From assembly GCA_917880885.1 (NCBI GenBank), contig OU862922.1:21452627-21516626 (forward strand): 64,000 bases of DNA, written 5' to 3'. This document shows, one piece after another, positions 1 through 10,299 of this stretch (position 1 is its first letter; each line of letters begins with the position of its first letter). The notes under the pieces were generated by a model. It worked only from the letters and a program-made list of their open reading frames with translations, had not been told where the DNA came from and did no database searches. The DNA is from Limnephilus marmoratus (lineage: Eukaryota > Arthropoda > Insecta > Trichoptera > Limnephilidae). The translations under genes were made by a program, and so were the position numbers.

Positions 1-123
1 GAACCCGGGCACCACTGCTAAGTTACCGAACACAGCGAATCACTTGGGTTGACCTATGGCAGAGGTATTGGTTATCTAATAAATGATTCCTGGAGCGGCT
101 GTATCCATTCCCGCCTTCCAAAT
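1..123 (-). repeat. SINE A, 5' part, cut by the window edge
   Basis: This is the reverse complement of the first ~120 bp of a poly-A-tailed repeat that recurs at 3245, 8931, 26177, 27231, 31242, 34742 and 55258. Shared landmarks, read on the minus strand, are a start near AATTTGGGAGG, then GGTTATCCAATAAA-like and CACTTGGGGTGACC-like blocks. I see no clear tRNA-type A and B boxes, so its class (7SL, 5S or other origin) is open. Confidence 0.8.
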
Positions 124-256
124 TGAACCTAACCTAACGTAACCTATTTAACCAATTTTTTTAAATAACTTTTCAAAGGTGTGATAAAGGTGTACATTAT
201 AGAGTTATCCGTTTACCGTTTTCACTTATGACAGCAGAATAACACCATCTAAAACA

Positions 257-300
257 TGCGAACACCTCAACACAGGTTCTCCTAGTGAGAGGTGTTCACA
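257..300 (+). repeat. LINE-type 3' hairpin, copy 1
   Basis: A 9-bp perfect stem (GAACACCTC at 260-268, GAGGTGTTC at 289-297) encloses a loop with ACAGG and CCTAGTG. The same loop recurs at six other sites in this window, four of them on LINE 3' ends or LINE-like tails. The sense RNA is read from the plus strand here. No LINE coding sequence is recognisable next to it. Confidence 0.6.
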
Positions 301-393
301 ATACACTATTAGGTACTAACCCATTTACAAACAGTAACTGATTGTTAACATTTTTGTATTACTGGTGCTTACTATAGATATCTATGTATTTAG

Positions 394-795
394 CGAGCAT
401 TGGATGTTTTCGAAAGGAAAATTTTGAGGCGTATCTTCGGACCGGTTTCAGAAAATGGTTTTTGGTGCAGACATTATAACAATGGGCCATATACTCTGTT
501 TAAGGATCTAAACGTCGAAAAATTCATAAAACTGGGAAGACTTCGGTGGCTGGGTCATGTAGGGAGAATGACCGAGCATCAAGCACCAAAGTCCCAGAAC
601 TCAAGACCGACAGGACGAAGGAGTCTGGGAAGACCAAGTTTAAGATGGAGCGACAACGACCTCAAAGATATATCCACCTTGGAGATTGTAAACTGGAGAG
701 AGCTGGCACAAAACCGTGATGAGTGGAGGAAGACTCTTGAGGAGGCCAAGACCCACCAGGAGTTGTAGAGCCAAGAGTGATGACGATGATGATAA
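394..795 (+). mobile_element. RTE-type LINE, 5'-truncated C-terminal end of ORF2
   Basis: An open frame of about 124 codons, ending in TAG at 766-768, carries the C-terminal signature of RTE-clade LINE polymerases: an N-terminal ERKILRRIFGPV motif, then GRLRWLGHVGRM, a GRPSLRW-D block, and a final W-R/AKTHQEL tail. The polymerase core and endonuclease are absent, so this is a dead 5'-truncated copy. The 3' end runs into a GATGAC/GAT-rich microsatellite (778-795), as RTE copies normally do. The first codon used is not a real start: a stop lies just upstream and the element simply begins inside the protein. Confidence 0.9.
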
Positions 796-799
796 CTAT

Positions 800-1685
800 A
801 GATATGTAAACTGTAAATATCTGTGAACTGTAAGAACAAAAATACAAATAAATAATATGATATAAAATCTGAACATAATAATTTACTGAGCTATAAAGTG
901 CATTATTTTTGTTAGTGATGATATTTAATTAGGCGAATACCTATAAAAGATTTCACCATATTATTTAAGGTAACTTGTATCTACTTATTCAGGCTTCGCC
1001 CAAATACTTTTATAGGAAACTTTTTCCTAATAGAAGAGTTGAAAATCAATATAATTTCGCTTTCTTTTATTTTTTTCTGTATTTTCAAGTTCAAGTTTAA
1101 AATAACTTAAATATTGAAAATTATTTTTTTATTATTTACCCAGTAAATCAATATAAAAATATTCGCAATTTTATGAGATTTAAGTTATTTTTTGAGGCAC
1201 ATAAGAACTAATTTATATTCTAATTCATAGTTGAGAAAATCAAATTCTGATAAAATGAGAACATTAATTGTTTCAACATTAATTAAAGTGCACATTTTCT
1301 TCCTGAATTAACCCAATTGCCATAAATTACCGAATGACAGAGCACTCTTAAATATGCATTTCCCTGAGCGACGATTCAATAAATCTTCCTCCCTTGGGGA
1401 GGTGATTGTGGAACGTGCTCTCCTGGTAGAAAAGTTTCCAATTTATTTATGGATTTACATTATTTAATTCACAAAGAATTGTACAAATCGAATTTCCATT
1501 AAGAACTATCAATATAAGAGTACCTGCATAGTGCAAGGTGTGAATCCTAAGGCACGTATTTATATTTTGGGACTTGGCGAAAAGAAATGAGGACCCGTGA
1601 CTTCGGAAAATCACTAACTAAATGTATTCCAATAAACGTAAGAAATAATAATGAGAATCATAATTACAATTAGATAATGTCATTA
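800..1685. other. AT-rich stretch, no gene recognised
   Basis: No recognisable coding, RNA or repeat family. A GGCTTCGCCCAAATA block near 992 resembles the 'GCGAAGCC' motif near the 3' ends of some lepidopteran non-autonomous elements, but no boundaries can be drawn. Confidence 0.5.
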
Positions 1686-2240
1686 CTTAAGAGCGTTTAA
1701 CCAGCCAGCGGACGAAAATCCACATTTCGCCGAAAGTTGTTCTTACGATCGTGCAGGGCGGTTACAATGAGAAAGATTAATTATTCTCCGTACCAGCTTT
1801 TTTAAATTATAACTAAATATCGAATTTATTTCAATCCAAATTAGCTTTAATTTATACCTTCATCCAAAAATGCTGAAAGGCGTGATGATAAAAGTATTAA
1901 AATAATGTACCTACTTTTTGTAGTTATTTTTTGATTATAAGTATTTATCATTTTGCAATAATGTCTAAATTTAATAAGAATGTTAAAAAAATCTGAAATA
2001 TATTAGTTTGTAAGTGCGCAAATAAATACACAAACGGACCAATTTTCGTCAAGAAACACATGTACGTACATATTTTTTAATGATTTTATTGAAACTAAAA
2101 TTAAAATTCTAAAACATACGTTTGCTAGATAATGTATTGATTTATTTTACTGCATGATTTTATTATTTGAAATGGGTGTGGTATAATACAAAAACTTTTT
2201 TGAAAATTGAACAAATCTGCCAACGACCTATGGAATAACC
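1686..2240 (+). repeat. Repeat H, copy 1
   Basis: A long block shared, at visibly diverged identity, with 45165-45732 (inverted) and 50796-51300 (direct). Landmarks in order are TTAACCAGC, CAGGGCGGTT-CAATGAGAAAG, ATTAATTATTCTCC, TATTAGTTTGTAAG, and CAACGACCTATGG at the end. The inverted copy continues straight into a LINE-type 3' hairpin and an AATAAATAAAT tail, so H is probably the 3' region of a LINE-like element. No conserved protein frame is convincing. Confidence 0.75.
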
Positions 2241-2689
2241 TTATTATAAGTACTAAAAATAAAAAAAAATTCTCAAAATTTATGCGAATGCTAGATAAAA
2301 GAACAATCGTTCGAAATCCATTTATAATTTTTTGTGGAAAAGAGTCAATACGTCTAAAATCTTTTTTGAAAATGACGTATTTCCGGTTTTCTCTGATAAT
2401 GCCCTCTTAATTAGTTAGTTTCCATTTATAGAAAAATAATACAAATAATATTTGATAAATATTCCTCTCATTCACTTTATTTGTATAACATTTTTTGGTA
2501 TCAGAAAAAAGAAGATAAGTAGATCACGAAAATATTACTTTTTTTTTTTGATTACCTATTTCCAAATCTACAACTCATTTTCATAAAAACGCAGCTGAAC
2601 ATTCGAGTGGAGAAATATTCTTTTTCGTGATTCAGTGAGTTATTTTTTTATTTGCGGCTTTAATATATTATCATTTTAAATTTTTAGTT

Positions 2690-2818
2690 GGTGTTCTCAT
2701 TATTCTCATCATCGGGGGGGGGGGGGACGGAAAAACGTTACGGCGCGTTACATGGGGGGGTCAAAAGTCTTCAAAAATTGCGTTACGTAATACTTAAACG
2801 TTACGTTACGTAATACTT
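2690..2818. repeat. Poly-G-containing MITE remnant
   Basis: A run of 13 G (2714-2726) and a second run of 7 G sit beside repeated CGTTACGTAATACTT motifs. The layout resembles the intact element at 26445-26567 (G-tracts flanked by 'acgt' inverted ends). One terminus is not resolvable. Confidence 0.45.
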
Positions 2819-3244
2819 GCATTCCCATGAGATATCAAAACTCATTAAGGAATCGCCAATTGGTACTTTTGAAAATAACCCAACCCAATATGCAGACACA
2901 ATATATGAAGAAAAATTTTACAAAACATATCACGGAAGCAGCATACAGACACGACATATGAAGAATCACTTTACAAATATTTCACAGAAACATGTCTTAT
3001 AAAATTTTATGAATTATTATAACCACTCATTTGATTTATGTACTGTTGGTGTCAAAAAGTTAAAATAAAGTATCCTCCATGATGGACTATAGAAATGCAT
3101 AAAAAAACAAAATCAAGAAAATACAATAAAAGGTACGGACTCAAAAATATACAGACCTAATACAAGATGTTTACATACAAAATACATAACAAGATTTAAA
3201 AAAGATATAAACTGCGCCCACCATATCTGGATATTGGATATATA

Positions 3245-3562
3245 TTTTTTTAGATGAGCTCCACACAGGAGACCCTGAGGAAAATAATTTCCCTGAGGGC
3301 CTGTGTCATCTTTGGGGATACTGTGTGGTGGGGTTTTTTTAGGGAAAGTAAGGAGAGGAGAGTTCTGAGAAGGAAAAGGGTTTAAGGGGTTAGTAGGAAT
3401 CTGGGGTTCAGTGTGTCCTGGTCGTCCACCTCCAAGACCTGGACAAACCTCCCGAGCACCCCAACTAAATCACCAAACGTAGCGAACCACTTGGGGTGAC
3501 AGAAGTGTTGGTTATCCAATAAAGGTTCCCGGGCGGCGGTACCCATTCCCGCCTCTCAAATT
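3245..3562 (-). repeat. SINE A, full-length short form
   Basis: A complete minus-strand copy of about 318 bp. The poly-A tail is the T-run at 3245-3251, preceded in sense by the CTGTGTGGAGCTCAT end motif. The 5' end is at AATTTGAGAGGCGGG. It lacks the ~130-bp central block present at 55258-55714. Confidence 0.88.
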
Positions 3563-4308
3563 GGATATGAACTTATATGGAATTGAACTCCTCACTGCGG
3601 TTTAAAGCCAATGATTTCCCGTCTGCCCGATTTTTTTAGGTTTTATAAAAATAAAATTTAAATCGTTAAATTTTTAAGTCTGAAAATTCACCTAACCAAA
3701 TTTGGGTATCTATAGCTTTAGTGATTAAACAAAGTAACTCTTCGTAGTAAAAAAATAGGATTGCTGAAATATTATCTACAATGTGACTTCTTAACAATGA
3801 AGGCATATTAAGGTGTTTTATACGCCAATAAGTATGTAATACTGATGCCAAAACTTCAACAGTGATAATGTAAAAAGAACCCATCTATTCCCATTTGTTT
3901 GGCACTTTAAAAGCTCATGGGTGGAGCCGGCGCAAATACCCGATCGTTTAAGTGTTTAAAGTATCGCAGGAAGCTTTTTCGCGTTTCCAAACATGGCAAT
4001 AAATTCCTTACTCCATTCGGAATCAAATAATAATATTGTTGGGCTTCCTTGCATGACGCTACAAATTTTAAAACGTTTGACACATGCTTTTAAGAACTAC
4101 ACCCCCTCTATTGTTGGCACAACATACTTTAAAATGGCATTTTGTGGGATACTGTTCCACACTGCAAAGAATTTTCTATGCAGTTTCTTCGGAAATATAT
4201 TTCCCTGAATGGTTCGGGTCTGCACTATTGAAATATGTTTTTATTTCAATTTATTGCGGCATGGCTTTTGTATAAAGTTCAGTGCCTAGATGTTATGAGA
4301 TTATATTG
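3563..4308. other. No gene recognised
   Basis: AT-rich sequence with two short chance reading frames on the plus strand (3993-4208 and 4084-4275) in overlapping frames. Neither shows a domain, and codon composition looks like the background. Confidence 0.5.
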
Positions 4309-4310
4309 TA

Positions 4311-4981
4311 TAGTCTGTCAAATAACAGTAGAAAATATAAAAAATTGAACTACAAAATTTTTAGACTGGCAACACCAATTTAACTGTCAAATATTCTTTT
4401 AAAGTGAAATGTCACTGAATGTGTAGAACACAGTAAACCACATTTAAAAAAACATTTTTGGCTCATGACATAAATTTGATTAAAAGGTGTTTCAAAAAGC
4501 GATTTGCTTTCATTTAATTTAACATAAATTTGAATTTAACAGTAGATAGAAAGGAAGAATCACTAACGGTGAGTTTAGTTACATTACTTTTAGATTTGAA
4601 TGAGTTAAATATATTCAGATCTAAAATTAGAGACACGATCTAAAGCCCGGGCAACGCTAGGTACTTAAGCTAGTATTAAATAAAAGTGAGCAATTTCTAA
4701 ACTGTGCTTTATATTTCATTTCGTTATAGTTATTCTTCATTATATTAACACAAAATTGCAAAGGTATAATAATAATATACCTATACGCAATTCTAATTTT
4801 GAGATCGGCGGGTATCTATACTGCAATGAAAAAATATTTTTTCCACTATTATGCCTTTTTAATTTTTTATAAAAATGTAGGTTACACAGCTTTACTTTAA
4901 CACCATGAGTTATGTGTTTAGTATTGCCATTTGAACAACAGTGGCGCCCTCATATATTTTCTACTCTTTTTTGACAGACTA
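4311..4981. mobile_element. Tc1/mariner-type MITE
   Basis: Terminal inverted repeats of about 28 bp begin TAGTCTGTCAAA and end inward with AGTAGAAAATATA (4311-4340 and 4952-4981), with two mismatches. The element is flanked by TA at 4309-4310 and 4982-4983, the target duplication of the Tc1/mariner superfamily. The 671-bp interior has no transposase frame, so it is non-autonomous. Confidence 0.75.
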
Positions 4982-5140
4982 TACTAAAATAATAAATATG
5001 TATCTTTTATTTCTTACCATTTCTTCGCAATGTTACCTAACCTAACAGTTTAATTCCGGTATGATCTGTTGCACTAACAATCGACGATAAATAATTAACG
5101 TTTTTTATTTAATTTTTTAAATAACTTTTGAAAGTTATAC

Positions 5141-5303
5141 ACATCAATGTAATGTTTAATAATTGGCGAAGATAATATTAATAATTCTAATAAAACATGA
5201 AACAAAAGCGACAAAGAAAATAAATAAACGATAAATGTCGCATCTGGGGATTGAACCCAGGACCTCTGTCTTATCGGGTCAGCCCTCTATCTCTGAGCTT
5301 CCT
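5141..5303 (-). repeat. tRNA-headed SINE C, minus copy
   Basis: The head (5236-5303, minus) reads as tRNA-like, with an AGCTCAGAGATAGAGG D-arm and a CCTGGGTTCAATCCCCAG T-arm; the anticodon loop reads CCGATAA. The acceptor stem does not pair. The tail (TTTGTCG...TTCATGTTTTATTAGAATTATT, then CATTACATTGATGTGTATAAC) matches the tail of the copy at 7500-7690. It is a SINE rather than a tRNA gene. Confidence 0.7.
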
Positions 5304-5497
5304 GATTATTTTGCGTCATTGTTAGATGTTTAAAAAAATGCGATCGATATAAAAGACGTTTAGACCATTATTACAAGTTTAGTTTAGATTGATTAAAAAT
5401 GCCTTCTTCTGCAAGGATTACACATTTTTGATTTTCTTTACTCTCCACGTCGATGATTTGATTTTGGTAACGTCTACAAATAATCTAAAGACCGAAG

Positions 5498-5921
5498 TTT
5501 TTTTTTTTTTTTTTTACAGTGAATACCGCACAAGAATCTCAACTGCTCCCGTCTGGAGCCAGTGAGACTATGGCATCCCCAAAATGGGGTATGTTGTGAG
5601 GCTGAAGGTAGTGGGGAGGGGAAGGAGGTGGGGAAGAGGAAGGTTGGGAAGTACCTGGCTATTCAGATCTGGTCACTAAACACGGCTAAAGCCATTTTCA
5701 AGCAACGTTTCAATTCTGAATGGTGGTCTTACACCAGGGCGATACTAATAGTATCTTCCACTCTGGAACATGCCGCAAATATACTATATATTATTTTAAA
5801 TGAATTAATTGTGAAATAACACAAATTAATCAAATAAAATTTATTTGCGCATGCCGGGTTCGAACCCGCGACCTCCGGAATGTGAGTCAAGAGTCTTAGC
5901 CACTGGACTACGGAGGTCGTC
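5498..5921 (-). repeat. SINE B, full length
   Basis: A full-length minus copy. Poly-A is the T-run 5498-5515. The tRNA-derived head is 5850-5921, with A-box TAGTCCAGTGG, B-box GGTTCGAACCC and an anticodon loop CTCACAT giving CAC (Val-type). The body has GAATTAATTGTGAAATAAC, then a pyrimidine-rich CTTCCTCTTCCCC block, and an end motif ACTCTTGTGCGGTATTCACTG. The copy at 9158-9569 is very similar, suggesting recent amplification. Confidence 0.92.
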
Positions 5922-6083
5922 AATTCCAAGTAGGCACTCATCTCCTTTTGAAGGATACGAAATATCTGATGACTTATTAAAATCGGTCATAGGAAGTTTC
6001 AAATTATGGAGAACAGCTATCTGCAATGAAGTACCAGTTATTAATCTACGAGTGGGATACCTACCAGAAAGACATATAGTATA

Positions 6084-6222
6084 CTAGCTGACCCGGCCAT
6101 ACGTTGCTGTGGCTAATAAAACACTTTGTAAAATCCAACCTTTGTAACCACCGCCGTCTTTGAGTTTATCGCGAAGAGATAGACAGATGCCGCGGAGGAC
6201 TTTAATTTATAATACATAGAGA
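6084..6222 (-). mobile_element. Short non-autonomous Helitron
   Basis: Read on the minus strand it starts TCTCTATGTATTATAAA directly after an A and ends GGCCGGGTCAGCTAG directly before a T. This fits Helitron insertion between A and T, a TC 5' end, and a CTRR 3' end after a GC-rich motif. At 139 bp it is far too short to code. It shares its ends with 37293-38049 and 38168-38365. Confidence 0.8.
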
Positions 6223-6529
6223 TGGTGTGAAAGATTATAAGATTGACTTCGACGACCTATGTCAGTTCGTCTTTTCCTTGGCATATTAAAACAGTAAATA
6301 AAGTTCTCACGCTCTGACAAAATGATGATGAAGAGTTTAAATGGTAACAGAATGACAGGTAACGTTTGACAGAAGACTGAAATATGACAATCAGAATTCA
6401 TTTTTTTTTGCATTCCAATTCTAAATTACGTTGTGCTTCTGAAAGTAGGTAGAACAGTAGAACTGTTTATATGAGAAAATGAAATTGTTGTTTTAAATAT
6501 CTTCCTCACAATTTTTCCATATTATCTCA

Positions 6530-7015
6530 CCGTTTAAACCTTCCCTGGACTACGACAAACATTTCAAAACCAAAATCACCTAAATCGGCCCAGCCGTTCT
6601 CGAGTTTTAGCGAGACACACGAACAGCAATTGATAAGAATAATAAGATAAGAAGATAGAATGGTATAGTAAGCTATCCGTAAAAGATAGATATATGCCTT
6701 CGCGGACTTTTTTATAGATCTATAAAAGAGGAATATCCCACCATATATTGTTTTGTTATATCCCAAAAGGATTAGGCAACGTTTTTGATGAAAGCTACCA
6801 GGCTGCTTGACTTTTTCCGACACTTCTAACAATTATCGTTATGTTTCAACCAATTTACACAAATCCTTGACAAATTACATACCTAAACCTTCCTCACGAA
6901 ACACTCTATTGGTGAAAACCGCATGAAAATCCGTTCAGTAGTTTTCGAGTTTATCGCGAACAGACAGACAGACAGACAGACGGCACGGGGGACTTTATTT
7001 TATAATATGTAGAGA
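6530..7015 (-). mobile_element. Helitron-family copy, truncated at its 3' side
   Basis: The 5' end is TCTCTACATATTATAAA at 7015 (minus), followed by AAAGTCCCCC, a (GTCT)n run at 6959-6981 and the block ATTTTCATGCGGTTTTCACC. It is collinear with each arm of the palindrome at 37293-38049. The left part (6530-6612) carries a second lepidopteran motif, ATCGGCCCAGCCGTTCTCGA. The CTAG end is missing. Confidence 0.7.
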
Positions 7016-7383
7016 TAGAGATGTAGAGATTTGAAAGAGTATTTACAAAGTAAACTAAAAAGAGATGAAATGATACATATTCTGGTGTTTGCATGGTAAA
7101 GCCATGTAAACCATAATTATGTATACGAATGAGGTGCTCCAAAAACAATGCAAAGCCGTCTGCTAACTTGTATTACGAAAGTGACAAATAGATGATTTGC
7201 ACGTGCAGAAAGTATGCACGAAAATTGCGGTTCTAATGCATGTATGATTAACATGAGTGAATTGATAAAGAAGATGTGGACGCCCAAGGAAGATGCTAAT
7301 TTAATACTTATTTCGGGTCATGTCAAAAGTCGGAATAAGATACGGAGTTGGGGCAGTTTTCCGTCCTCTTTGCATAACCCATA

Positions 7384-7690
7384 AGTGAAAATACTCATTA
7401 ATATTTTTTCATTGAAGAAGAAGACAATAATAATAAATCTAAATAAAACATGAAACAAAACAAGACCCAGAAAACAATGCTCTGTCCATATAAGTTATTC
7501 ATATAACTCAATAGTTTAGTGTTTAGAACGTTCTACGGCAAGACGAAGGTTCTGCGTTCGATACCCAGTTGCGACCGATACCTTTTTTATTTTCTATGTC
7601 TTTTTTTTCATATTTCGCTTAGATTTATTAATATAAAGTTCTTCTTAAATGATTAAATATTACGTTGATGTGTATATAACCTTCGAAATT
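7384..7690 (+). repeat. SINE C in foldback arrangement
   Basis: A degenerate tRNA-like head (7500-7576, ending GTTCGATACCCAGTTGCGACC) is followed by the SINE C tail. Upstream of the head (7405-7478) lies an inverted copy of the same tail (AAGAAGAAGACAATAA...AAATCTAAATAAAACATG). The two sides can pair over about 65 bases with mismatches. The tail ends with ATTACGTTGATGTGTATAAC. Confidence 0.65.
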
Positions 7691-7780
7691 TATTCCAATA
7701 AATGGAATACAAATATTTCTTATTATTTTTTAATTTATAAACTAACGTTTAGACAAGATTTTTATGCATAGCACAAAGGG

Positions 7781-8070
7781 TAACAATTATTATAAGCAAT
7801 AATTATCAGCCTGAAACACTCATCTGCATTAAAAATCTTCCGAGAAAAGATACTTGCCGCCAACGGAACTTGAACCCGTGTCCTTCTGATTGCCGGTCAG
7901 CTGCTCTACCCTAATACCTAAGCCGCCATAGCTCAGTGGTCAAGAGCAGCTGACCGGCAATCAGAAGGACACGGGTTCAAGTCCCGTTGGCGGCAAGTAT
8001 CTTTTCTCGGAAGATTTTTCAATGTAGATGAGTGTTTCAGGCTGATAATTATTGCTTATAATAATTGTTA
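7781..8070. repeat. Near-perfect 127-bp inverted repeat with a tRNA-like unit
   Basis: The left arm 7781-7907 and right arm 7943-8070 are reverse complements with only a few mismatches, separated by 35 nt. The arms begin TAACAATTATTATAAGC and share GATACTTGCCGCC and the T-arm and anticodon arm of a tRNA-like sequence. The right arm plus the loop holds the whole tRNA fold; the left arm holds only its 3' two-thirds. Confidence 0.92.
7922..7994 (+). tRNA. tRNA-like cloverleaf, GGC anticodon, probably a SINE head or pseudogene
   Basis: All four arms form. The acceptor GCCGCCA/TGGCGGC has 7 of 7 pairs, the D stem GCTC/GAGC 4 of 4, the anticodon stem GCTGA/TCAGA 4 of 5, and the T stem ACGGG/CCCGT 5 of 5 with loop TTCAAGT. 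The anticodon loop CCGGCAA gives GGC (Ala), an anticodon that animal genomes normally lack, and position 33 is C rather than the near-universal T. With its place inside a foldback, this argues for a repeat-derived tRNA-like unit, although an internal Pol III promoter could still be active. Confidence 0.45.
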
Positions 8071-8392
8071 CAAATATTTCTCTTGTAAACAATCATAGAT
8101 GTTTTTTTTTTGTGGGCATATTTACATCAGAGACCCCACGAAGTCTTGATCATTATTTACTTGCCCAATTACGAGAATATAGTAAGCTTTTACCATTACA
8201 AATATCTGTCTTCCAATATCTGTTTGCAGTCAGTTTAATTACCTTCCAGATATAAGGTAGGAAATGTAATGCCTTTAATATGCGACAAATCCATTCAGCA
8301 GTAACTGAATGCAGAGCATACTGAGAATACCCTCGGCGAATGCATTTAATATGTGATGCATATTCCTGCTCAAAGGCCATAAAACACAAACC

Positions 8393-8619
8393 AAGTGAAA
8401 CGTTACGATTATGGTCGAGGAGGGAGGCTGATACGGCTCTGTCAACCCTCTGTGGAGGCTGTACAAGGTACAACTACCCCATACAAGTGTAAGGGGGTGG
8501 GGGTTGATAATACGGGGAATACAGAATATGTGGGGACGGTGGAGGCTCGGGGAAGTGAGTATGTAGCTACTAAGGAGATAATTGATTTGCGGAATGTTAG
8601 CGAAAGCAGTTATGTCTGA
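8393..8619 (+). CDS. Unrecognised short open frame in a G-rich patch
   Basis: A 74-codon frame lies in a patch richer in G than its surroundings (8395-8620). The product is hydrophilic, with no signal peptide, membrane segment or motif that I recognise. There is no convincing upstream promoter or splice evidence. It may be a fragment of an unfamiliar repeat or a chance frame. Confidence 0.15.
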
Positions 8620-8930
8620 TGGAATTTGGTAAAACAGGCGATACCGTCAAGCGGGTTTTATTTATTTGTGCACGTCTGGGGCTTTCACAATTACGTGATA
8701 ATTTTCTGTTAACATGTAGATGCACATATTGAAATAATTTATTATATGCAGTTGCAGTTATATAAATATATACAAATGAATACCACCGTCAAAAGTGGAA
8801 ATCTTATAAAAAATTTACACATTTTTTACCAACTCATCCGTAAACAGAATCTTTAAGTTTGCCTGAAACGTCTGTTGAACAAATAATACAAATCTGGCTT
8901 AGAAACGAGTAGTTATAGGTTACCCCAAGA

Positions 8931-9750
8931 GGTTCATTACATTTGGTGATTTAGCAGGGACGCCTATGTTTTATGGGATGAGGTTTGTCTAGCTCTCGGT
9001 GGCGAACGCTTTTTCTCACCTGCTACATTCAGGGCCAGTGGTAAACACGATCGGTAGAGACTATTTGAGGGAGTCCTAACTCAGACCTCTCCAGCCGGAC
9101 TCTCTCGATCTATTGCCTTGCATTGCGGTGGGAGGGAGGGATTCACACATCCATCACGACCTCCGTAGTCCAGTGGGTAAGACTCTTGACTCACAATCCG
9201 GAGGTCGCGGGTTCGAACCCGGCATGCGCAAATAAATTTTATTTGTTTAATTTGTGTTATTTCACAATTAATTCATTTAAAATAATATATAGTATATTTG
9301 CGGCATGTTCCAGAGTGGAAGATACTATCAGTATCGCCCTGGTGTAAGACCACCATTCAGAATTGAAACGTTGCTTGAAAATGGCTTTAGCCGTGTTTAG
9401 TGACCAGATCTGAATAGCCAGGTACTTCCCAACCTTCCTCTTCCCCACCTCCTTCCCCTCCCCCATACCTTCAGCCTCACAACATACCCCAATTGGGGAT
9501 GCCATAGTCTCACTGGCTCCAGACGGGAGCAGTTGAGATTCTTGTGCAGTATTCACTGTAAAAAAAAAATCACTCCTGGACACATTGACTGCCAGTTTCC
9601 CACCCAGCCCTCTGACATTTTTCCTTCCCACGACTTCCTCTCCTTCCTTTCCCTAAAAGAACCTCCACACAATGTCTCCAAGGATGACATAGGCCCTGAG
9701 GGATTTTTTTTTCTCATGGCCACCTGTGTGGAGCTAATGTAAAAATATTT
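8931..9750 (+). repeat. SINE A long form, split by SINE B
   Basis: The left part 8931-9157 and right part 9570-9750 together make one long-form SINE A, missing its first ~80 bp. The end motif CACCTGTGTGGAGCTAATG is at 9721-9740. The break lies exactly where the uninterrupted copy at 55258-55714 continues, between GGATTCA-like and TCACTCCTG-like motifs. Confidence 0.85.
9158..9569 (+). repeat. SINE B, full length, inserted in SINE A
   Basis: A complete copy with head 9158-9230 (A-box TAGTCCAGTGGG, B-box GGTTCGAACCC, CAC anticodon; anticodon stem CTTGA/TCCGG) and poly-A 9560-9569. The short target duplication is ATCAC before the head and (A)TCAC after the poly-A. The insertion post-dates the SINE A copy around it. 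Confidence 0.93.
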
Positions 9751-9947
9751 ATTTCCAAGTTTCCGATGCCTTTAAAAATAATAATTTGGGAGTTTTAAAG
9801 TCACGATATAAATTTGTTAATAACAATTAATTTAAAATATACCTACGGATACAATGCCACAAAAATATTACAAACTTTAGATTATAATTTTTTTTTATTA
9901 AAGTCGTTTTTTATTGCACTTTCAACACCTGAAAAACAAAAAACATA

Positions 9948-10295
9948 CTAACCAAAACCACTTTTAAATAAAAGGTCCAAGCTTAAGCATGTACCCCTAG
10001 ATGGCCCAGACCGAGGAATGAATAATAGGTAGGTAGGTACACCATTCATATTTCTTACAAAGCAAAGGGCTGTTTCACACTTCCACCCCCACAGTGTGTT
10101 ATTCAGATTGATCAAGTGCCCAAATAATATGTCACAGGCCCTTGCCCTTCCTCGGCCCTTTGGTCCAGCGAGGACAATAGATGTTTTAAGATGAACCAAT
10201 GAAATGGCAGATATTGTGAACCTATTGCTTGCGAGCCCTATGTTGTTCCGAAAATTATAAAAGGTTTTTGAACTGCAATTTTTGTTAAAAATCAT
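9948..10295 (-). CDS. Unrecognised 115-codon open frame
   Basis: One of the longer open frames on this side of the window, but without any family motif I can name. The middle has a GPKGRGRARACD-like segment and no signal peptide or membrane span. The underlying DNA around 10080-10190 is less AT-rich than its flanks. It could be a repeat fragment, an exon, or chance. Confidence 0.12.
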   Translation of the reverse strand: MIFNKNCSSKTFYNFRNNIGLASNRFTISAISLVHLKTSIVLAGPKGRGRARACDILFGHLINLNNTLWGWKCETALCFVRNMNGVPTYLLFIPRSGPSRGTCLSLDLLFKSGFG

Positions 10296-10299
10296 TTAA

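Noticed and set aside
6959..6981. Stand-alone (GACA)n microsatellite
   Set aside because: It is an internal part of the Helitron family, present at the same place in the other copies.
9257..9631. 124-codon minus frame
   Set aside because: It spans SINE B into SINE A; the same frame appears at other SINE B copies, so it tracks the repeat.
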